Source of the DNA: Bacteroidales bacterium
GTDB lineage: Bacteria; Bacteroidota; Bacteroidia; Bacteroidales; SMBSF39
Length of the DNA: 8,108 nt
Assembly (NCBI GenBank): GCA_021107685.1
Contig: JAIOSH010000584.1
Coordinates: 1-8,108 of the forward strand
Direction: 5' to 3'
Position 1 is the stretch's first letter, and every line of letters starts with the position of its first letter. The notes under the pieces were generated by a model. The model was given only the letters and a program-made list of their open reading frames with translations, had not been told where the DNA came from and did not search any database. The position numbers were made by a program, and so were the translations under genes. Shown piece by piece: positions 1-6,700 of this stretch.

Positions 1-177
1 AATGATGTTTGGGCTGTACAAGCCGGTAGTGCAGGTTATTTTTCAGGAGATTTTACTATGGATGTACAGGTTAATAATTCTGATAAGAATGACATCTGGG
101 CACCGAATAGCGGAAAAGGAGGGCAGGTGCCTGATAATATTCCGCAAGTAGGGTTTAAGTGTATGATACCGAGATAA
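1..177 (+). CDS. C-terminal end of a protein of unknown function (5' truncated)
   Basis: Reading frame 1 is open from the first base to a TAA at 175-177 and gives 58 residues, so the gene starts upstream of the window. The visible tail is rich in Gly, Asn and Asp, has two Trp (VWAV and DIWAP), and ends VGFKCMIPR. A closing GF(R/K)C segment is typical of the end of formylglycine-generating-enzyme/sulfatase-modifying-factor (SUMF1-like) domains, which occur in many Bacteroidota surface and gliding proteins. The rest of the tail does not clearly match that fold, so this is only a hint; it could equally be the end of another secreted beta-rich protein. The tail is not a T9SS sorting domain. A terminator-like hairpin follows 17 bases after the stop, so the gene probably ends its own transcript. 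That a coding frame ends here is well supported; the function is not. Confidence 0.6.
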   Translation, partial: NDVWAVQAGSAGYFSGDFTMDVQVNNSDKNDIWAPNSGKGGQVPDNIPQVGFKCMIPR

Positions 178-194
178 ACAGTCGGCAGTAGCAG

Positions 195-238
195 TAGCAG
201 TCAGAACGCTACAAAGTATCTGACGGCTAAGATTTTTT
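195..238 (+). terminator. Rho-independent terminator of the upstream partial gene
   Basis: The arm at 195-204 (TAGCAGTCAG) pairs with 220-229 (CTGACGGCTA). Nine of ten pairs are Watson-Crick, with one A/G mismatch at 199/225. The loop is 15 bases and a run of six T follows at 233-238. It sits 17 bases past the TAA of the upstream gene. The left arm is partly made of a GCAGTA hexamer repeated from 185 to 202. The position, stem and T-run together make this a convincing intrinsic terminator. Confidence 0.65.
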
Positions 239-391
239 AACCCTTCTGGGATTAAAATACCCTGTAAATTTATCTTGTCTAAAGGACTTCGGAGATACTT
301 CAGAAAAAATTTTCAGTCTGACAAATTTTAATCAATCGGGTTGTGTGTATAATTGATTCTATGCACAACATCAAAAAAAATTAATCAAAAA

Positions 392-412
392 TTACGAATT
401 AACAATTCGTAA
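392..412. promoter_or_regulatory. Perfect 9-bp inverted repeat, possible operator
   Basis: TTACGAATT (392-400) and AATTCGTAA (404-412) are exact reverse complements separated by AAC. It lies 23 bases upstream of the -33 box of the predicted promoter, a plausible place for a dimeric activator or regulator to bind. No T-run follows on the + strand. On the - strand the hairpin would be followed by T-rich sequence, so it could act as a terminator for leftward transcripts, but no - strand gene is visible. The symmetry is seen directly; the role is inference, and palindromes are easier to get by chance in such AT-rich DNA. Confidence 0.35.
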
Positions 413-435
413 ATTATTAAATAATTAAAAAAAAA

Positions 436-467
436 TTTGTTTTTACGAAATTTTTATTATATTTTTG
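436..467 (+). promoter_or_regulatory. Bacteroidota-type promoter (-33 TTTG, -7 TAnnTTTG) for the 606 gene
   Basis: TTTG at 436-439 is followed after exactly 20 bases by TATTTTTG at 460-467, a full match to the TAnnTTTG -7 consensus used by the primary sigma factor of Bacteroidota. The spacing is within the usual 19-21. Transcription would start near 472-476, giving a leader of about 130 bases before the ATG at 606. The second-best -7-like site (TA-N3-TTTG at 508-516) has wrong internal spacing and no -33 box. Confidence 0.6.
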
Positions 468-605
468 AACACAGAAAATTTACTTCAATAATATTTTTAA
501 TTATTACTATCTTTTGTATTCTTTAAACATACCATTGAAAAGAATGTTTATAAAACTTTACATTTTAAGAATTATCCCTAATATTAATCAAAAATATCTT
601 TAATT

Positions 606-731
606 ATGAAAAAAAATCTATTCTTTATGACAAGAGTTACAATGAATGTAATTTGTAAGTCAATTAAAAATCAGTGTTATTTTTATTCTCTGTTATTTTT
701 ACTTTTTGTTTTCAGCCCGGGCATATTTGCT
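606..731 (+). other. Signal peptide of the giant surface protein
   Basis: Residues 1-42. A basic N-region (Lys2, Lys3, Arg10, Lys18, Lys21) precedes a hydrophobic core around residues 25-36 (YFYSLLFLLFVF). The helix-breaking Pro38-Gly39 is followed by a signal-peptidase-I-like site, F-A|Q after Ala42. Gln at +1 is common in Bacteroidota exported proteins. There is no lipobox cysteine, so it is not a lipoprotein. Confidence 0.85.
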
Positions 732-3700
732 CAGGTTACTATTACGCAAACTTCTACTGATGATTTCAACAAAGGGTATCACGACAATGTTATTGTGTCA
801 GGTGGAAATGTTTCATTACCTTCAAAGGCTAACCAAACAGGCAATTGGCTAACAACGACTTTTTTACCAGAAGCTCTTTACGGTCATAAAACGGCTACAT
901 GGAAAAGCTATGTATATCTTTCGGGTGGATATAATGGAACTTCCTATTCTGACGCTGTATATAAAGCCAATTTACAAGGCAGCGGAATAGGTTCGTGGAC
1001 TGCATTGAACTCCTTACCTGTTGCCTTACGTGACCATGCTTTGGTAGTCAGTATTGATTATATCTATGTTTTTGGCGGAAGAACCAATGGTGCCCCGAAC
1101 AATGAGATTTATTATGCGGCTCTTAATTCTGACGGAACAATAGGAAGCTGGCAGCTTAGTTTTAATACATTACCCCAAGCTCTATGGGGGCATACGGCAC
1201 AATTTATCAATGGGTATATTTACGTAGTTGGTGGTACTAACTTATCAGGTGAAAATACTGCATTAAATACTGTTTATTATGCTAAGGTGGGACCTTATGG
1301 CGATATATCTTCATTTACAGCTACTAATAGTTTGCCAAATCCCCGGAATTGCCATTCAATGGTAAACTATGACGGAAAACTTTACGTTTTAGGAGGTTAT
1401 GATAATTCGGGAACCAAACAAAATACCGTTTATTATGCATCAGTCATGGCAAATGGGACTTGTTCCACGTGGCAATCCACAACTACAAATTTAACTGAAG
1501 CAATAAGCAATCATTCCTCAACATGTTATAATGGTATAATTACTATTATCGGGGGAGATCCGGGAGGAACATTAAGCAACAAAGTATATTATGCCGATAT
1601 TAATAATTCTCCCAACCTTTCATGGAATTTGTCTGCACATTATCTTTTTAACCGTAGAAAAGACGGACAGGCTTTTGTAGCAAACAGCCAGATCATTTAT
1701 GCCGGCGGTGAATATCTTTCAGGTTTACCAATTAGCAATACACGCTATTCTTCTCTGAACATGAGTGGTAATATGGTTAATAAAGGAACTTATATCTCAT
1801 ATCCTTTCCAGCTTTTTAAAGAAATGAATATGAATACATTAAATTATAATATCACATATAATCCAACTTATAGCAGTTATGAAATTTTATATCGTACTGC
1901 CGGCGATGATGAGGTCTGGAGCGACTGGTATTCGGGCGGACAGGACAATCCTCTTAGTATTGGGCAAACAAAAAGATATTTACAATACATGATAAAATTT
2001 TCAACTACAAGCAATGAAAATATAACGTTTGATGACCTGACACTATATATTGACGGATATTCCGAATTAAGCGGGAACTTAAATGCAATTGATACATTAA
2101 AGTTCGAAGATAGTCCTTTTTGGGTATCGGGAAACATATCATTTACATCCGGCTCTCATTGGATTGACCCGGGAGTTGAAATTGTATTTACTGAAAATAC
2201 AGGATTAGAAATCGGACAGGCAAATTTTTACTGTAACGGAACATCATCGGATTCAATTTTATTTACATACTGTACCAATGATGCAGGCTTATGGAACGGA
2301 GTTTATTTTAACACTGACAGCGACAATGGTGTTATTTCGCAAATGAGTTACACAGTTATTGAAAAAGCAGGGTATGGAAGCCGGAATGCAAATCTTTATT
2401 GTTATTATACGAATATGCCTTATGTTTCTCATTCTGTTTTCAGGGAAGCCGTTGGAAATGGAATAAGATTATACGAATCTGACCTTACAATAGAGAATTG
2501 TAATCTTTTTAATAATACCGAAAACGGATTGTATTTGTATAATTCAACATCTTCATTGGTTTCTACGGATATGAACTATAATGATAATGCCGGTATTTAT
2601 TACAGCAATACCGGTTCAAGCACAACTTCATTTTCCTGTAATATAGAGAATAATTATTATGGTTTATATTATCCCACACCTAATCAGAATTTTCCACTTG
2701 CCAATAATCCTTTCAATATAAATAATAATGTAATGGGTGTGGCAATTGCAGGAGGTGATGTATCATCCGACAGGACTTGGAATTATATTGATGTGGGATA
2801 TCATCTTCTCGGTGATGTTTATATAAGGAAAGACAATAGTAAATGCCGTTTAACAATTAAACCGGGCAATACTATAAAATTTAATGAAGGAGTAAATATA
2901 CAGATCGCCTGGAAGGATGGAGGTTATCCTTATCATAATTTTGGAGGAGAGTTATATGCAGTGGGAAAATCCGATAGTATTATCACTTTTACTTCGTTCA
3001 ATGGTTTATCTGGTGGATGGGACGGTCTTTACTTTCATTATAACAGTGACTGGAACGGTTCAACTTCATCTCTGAATTATTGTACAATAGAAAAAGGAAA
3101 TTCATACAACATTTATTGTGATCAAACAAATCAGCCTGCAATTGAGAATTGTACTATATCAGGGTCATTAAATGAAGGAATTGAATTACATTCATCCCCT
3201 CTTGATATGGATAATTGTACGATTGAAAATAATCATACAGGTATGATATGCAGTAGTTCGTCTGCAACTATAGATAGTGTTATGATTTTTAACAATAGTA
3301 ATACAGGTATCAGATGTAGCGGCTCTCCTGCTACTATATCCAACAGTCAGATTTTTAATAATAATGTTTATGAAATTTACGGAGATAATCCTAATGGGTA
3401 TCCTAATTTTACAAATTCAACAATTACAGGTAATGGTTCAACAATTACTATTGGCGGCAGTGGAACAATATCATCAGACAGAACATGGCTTTTCTTTAAT
3501 GGTGATTATGAAATTCTCGGAGATGTGATAATTGCAAAGGATAACAGCATTTGCCGCCTTACAATTGAACCTGATAATACTTTGAAATTTGCATCCGGAG
3601 TGCATATACAGATAGCTTATTATCAAACAAGTTATCCTTATCATAACTATGGAGGAGAGTTATATGCAGAAGCTTCTGTTGGTAATGAAATAACCTTTAC

Positions 3701-6700
3701 ATCATTAAATGGCACAATAGGTGGATGGGACGGTCTTTACTTCCATTATAACAGCGACTGGAACGGTGCAACTTCATCATTTAAGCATTGTACTATTGAA
3801 AAAGGAAATTCATACAACATTTATTGTGATCAAACAAATCAACCTACAATTGAGAATTGTACCATATCCGGGTCATTAAATGAAGGAATTGAATTACATT
3901 CTTCTCCTGTTAATATGGATTATTGTACGATTGAAAATAATCATACAGGTATTTATAGTAATAATTCTTTAACAAGCATTTCCAACAGTCAGATACAAAA
4001 CAATAGTGTATATGAAATTTATGCTGCAAATCCTAATGGTTATCCTGTTTTTACAAATTCAACCATTGTTACAGGTGATACATCAACAATAACTATTGGA
4101 AGCGGAATGCAAACTTATGACAGGACTTGGTTATATTTTAACGGGGATTATGAAATCATAGGAGATGTTACTATTGCAAAAGATAATAGCAAATGCAGTC
4201 TGACTATTAATCCCGGTAATACTATAAAATTTGATGCCGGAGTGCAGCTTCAGATAGGTTATTATCAAACCGGTTATCCATATCACTCTTTTGGCGGAGA
4301 GTTATTTGCAGAAGGGACTGCTGGCAGTATTATAACCTTTACTTCAACAAGTGATACGATCGGTGGCTGGGATGGTATTTACTTCCATGACAAAAGTGAT
4401 TGGAGCGGTTCAACCTCATCATTATTAAATTGCATAATAGAAAAAGGAAATTCATATAATATTTATTGTAATTCAACGGCTCAACCTTTATCAGACAGTT
4501 GTATTATTAGATATTCTGCGGGAAAAGGTTTTAATCTTAATTCCTCACCAATTTCAATAAATAATTCAACAATAGTGGAAAATCATACGGGTATTTACAG
4601 CAACACTTCTGCTCCAGTCATTACAAATTGCTTCATAGTGAATAATACGGATTATGAGATTTATGCAAATAATCCAAATGCTTATCCTGATTTTATTAAT
4701 TCTACAGTTATCGGTTTTGGTTCATCTATTGTAATTGGAAGTGGTATGCAAACTATTGACAAAACATGGATATATTTTAACGGGGATTATGAAATTATTG
4801 GTGATATAACAGTAGCAAAAGATAATAATAAATGTCGTTTAACTATTCTGCCGGGAAATACTATAAAATTTGATGCAGGAGTACAACTCCAGATAGGTTA
4901 TTATCAAACCGGTTATCCGTATCATTCATTTGGCGGAGAGTTATATGCCGAAGGTTCTTCTGCACTAAATAATATAACCTTTACTGCTCTTAATGGAGCC
5001 AAAGGTAATTGGGATGGTATTTACTTCCATGATAAAAGTGATTGGGGCGGTTCGACATCATTATTAAAATATTGTGAAATTGAAAAAGGCAGTTCCTACA
5101 ATATATATTGTAATTCTACTAATCAACCCGAAGTTGAATATTCAGAAATTCAGCTTTCTGATGGTTATGGAGTTAATTTGAATAATTCCTCTCCTTCTTT
5201 CCTGTTATCCAAAATTATTAGTAATACTTCTTATGGATTTTATTTAACCGGTTCAAGTAATCCTCAAATTGGAAATACACAATGTATGGGTTGTGATCTG
5301 TATGGAAACGGAACTTATGATATTTACAATAGTACGGGAAATAATATTGGGGCAAGATATAATTTCTGGAACAACACGGATAGTATTTATATAGCAAACA
5401 GGATTTATGATTATTATGATGACCCCGCCAAAGGCATTGTTAGTTTTAGTCCGTATGCGTATGCTTCCTATTATAATTATGATATAATGGAAGTTGTAGT
5501 TGATTCTTATACAGATGTAAATTGTCTGGGTGGAAGCGATGGTACAATAAATATTACTGCATCCGGAGGAGTACCCCCATACAGTTATTTATGGTCTAAT
5601 GGCGATACGATAGAAGATGTTTCAGGACTTGCTGCAGGGTATTATTCGGTTATTGTAACTGACATTAATGATTGCCCTGCCGAAACTTCTGCTACTCTCA
5701 GTGAACCTCCTACTGCTATTAGTTTGCAGATGTCAAGTACTAATGTCAGTTGTATGGGTTGTTGCGACGGAACTGCTATGGTCGTTGCTTCGGGAAGTGT
5801 CGATGGATATTCATATCTATGGGATGACCCCCTTGCACAAACAAATGATACTGCAGTAGGTTTATGTATCGGGACTTACATTGTTATTGTTACTGATACA
5901 AATGGTTGTACTGCAACAGATTCAGTTGAGGTTATTAATAATACAAGTGGTTATACTATTAGTGGACAGCTTACTTATGATAACACTTCATCAACTGCAT
6001 TAAATAATACTACTGTATTCCTGAAAGATTTTAGTGAAGATATAATATTTACAGAAAACACAGATGCACTCGGAACTTTTTGCTTTATCGGACTTGAGAA
6101 CAATTCATATATTTTAGATCTCCATAGTGATAAACAATGGGGCGGAGGCAATGCAACCGATGCACTCGGCATAATGAAGCATTATTCAGGTATGACATTA
6201 TTGACCGGTTTGAGGGAAGGTGCTGCAGATGTTAATGCTAGCGGTTATATAAATTCAACTGATGCTTTACAGGTTATGCAGAGATATACAGGACTTATCA
6301 ATAGTTTTAATGCAGGTGATTGGTTGCTTGAAAGGGATACGGTGATTATAAGCGGCGCCAACGAAACGAGCAATATGGAAGGAATTTGTTATGGCGATGT
6401 TAATGGTTCTTATGTGCCTCCTTCTTTAAAACCAGATCCGACTATTATTATTAATTATGAAGGATTGTTAGTAATAGAATCTTATGAGGAATTTGAATTA
6501 CCCGTTCGTGTTGACGAAAAGCTGCAAATCGGTGCAATGTCTCTGACAATTAATTACCCTGAAGACTTAGACGTGCTGGATGTAATTCCTGCTGAAGGAA
6601 TGCAGGATTTAATGTATAATGCTAAAGCAGGTAAATTAAGAATTGCATGGTATAATTTGACATCTGTATTTTTAATTGACAATGACCCTGTGATAACTTT

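Larger units (their letters stand above)
178..605. other. Intergenic region, no gene seen
   Basis: This gap of 428 bases holds a terminator (195-238), an AT-rich palindrome (392-412) and a promoter (436-467). Between about 239 and 390 I see only AT-rich DNA with no strong motif and no ORF of credible size. The stretch from about 474 to 605 is the likely untranslated leader of the 606 gene. It is AT-rich, has no Shine-Dalgarno sequence, and contains one 19-codon ORF (544-603) that is discussed in the findings. Confidence 0.7.
2070..5459 (+). other. Long right-handed parallel beta-helix
   Basis: Residues about 489-1618. Rungs of about 22 residues recur with Asn/Gly turns (for example IENCTISGSL, MDNCTIENNHTG, ISNSQIFNN), as in PbH1-type helices. 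Each large unit also has the framing seen in secreted bacterial helices: LTIxPGNTIKF, GGELYAEG, ITFTS, GGWDGIYF, then CTIEKG. The first part (489-721) is a diverged unit without close copies. The end (RYNFW at 1584-1588, then a DYYDDP turn and VSFSPYA to 1618) matches the capping segment typical of such helices. About 1130 residues would make a long rod. No lyase or esterase catalytic motif stands out. Confidence 0.8.

Noticed and set aside
508..516. TACTATCTTTTG-like second -7 box upstream of the giant gene
   Set aside because: The spacing between TA and TTTG is three bases rather than two, and no TTTG lies 19-21 bases upstream. The site at 436-467 fits much better.
1877..2137. 86-codon ORF on the - strand inside the giant gene
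   Set aside because: It lies wholly antisense to the beta-sandwich region of a strongly supported gene, has no recognisable domain and no promoter or ribosome site of its own.
2769..5129. Long repeats as a CRISPR array or insertion sequence
   Set aside because: The repeats are in frame, protein-coding, of 639-708 bases and diverged mainly at third codon positions, so they are domain duplications. There are no short identical repeats with spacers, and no transposase.
2070..5459. Beta-helix as a pectate lyase or other polysaccharide lyase
   Set aside because: The fold is compatible, but no clustered catalytic Asp/Arg/Lys motif of those families is visible, and the sequence is dominated by repeated structural rungs.
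5668..5859. 63-codon ORF on the + strand in another frame
   Set aside because: It overlaps the SprB repeats, whose protein motifs clearly belong to the main frame. The Leu/Val-rich product is what a frame shift of that region gives.
5975..6172. 65-codon ORF on the - strand
   Set aside because: It is antisense to the well-supported domain just before the dockerin-like module, with no family resemblance and no regulatory signals.
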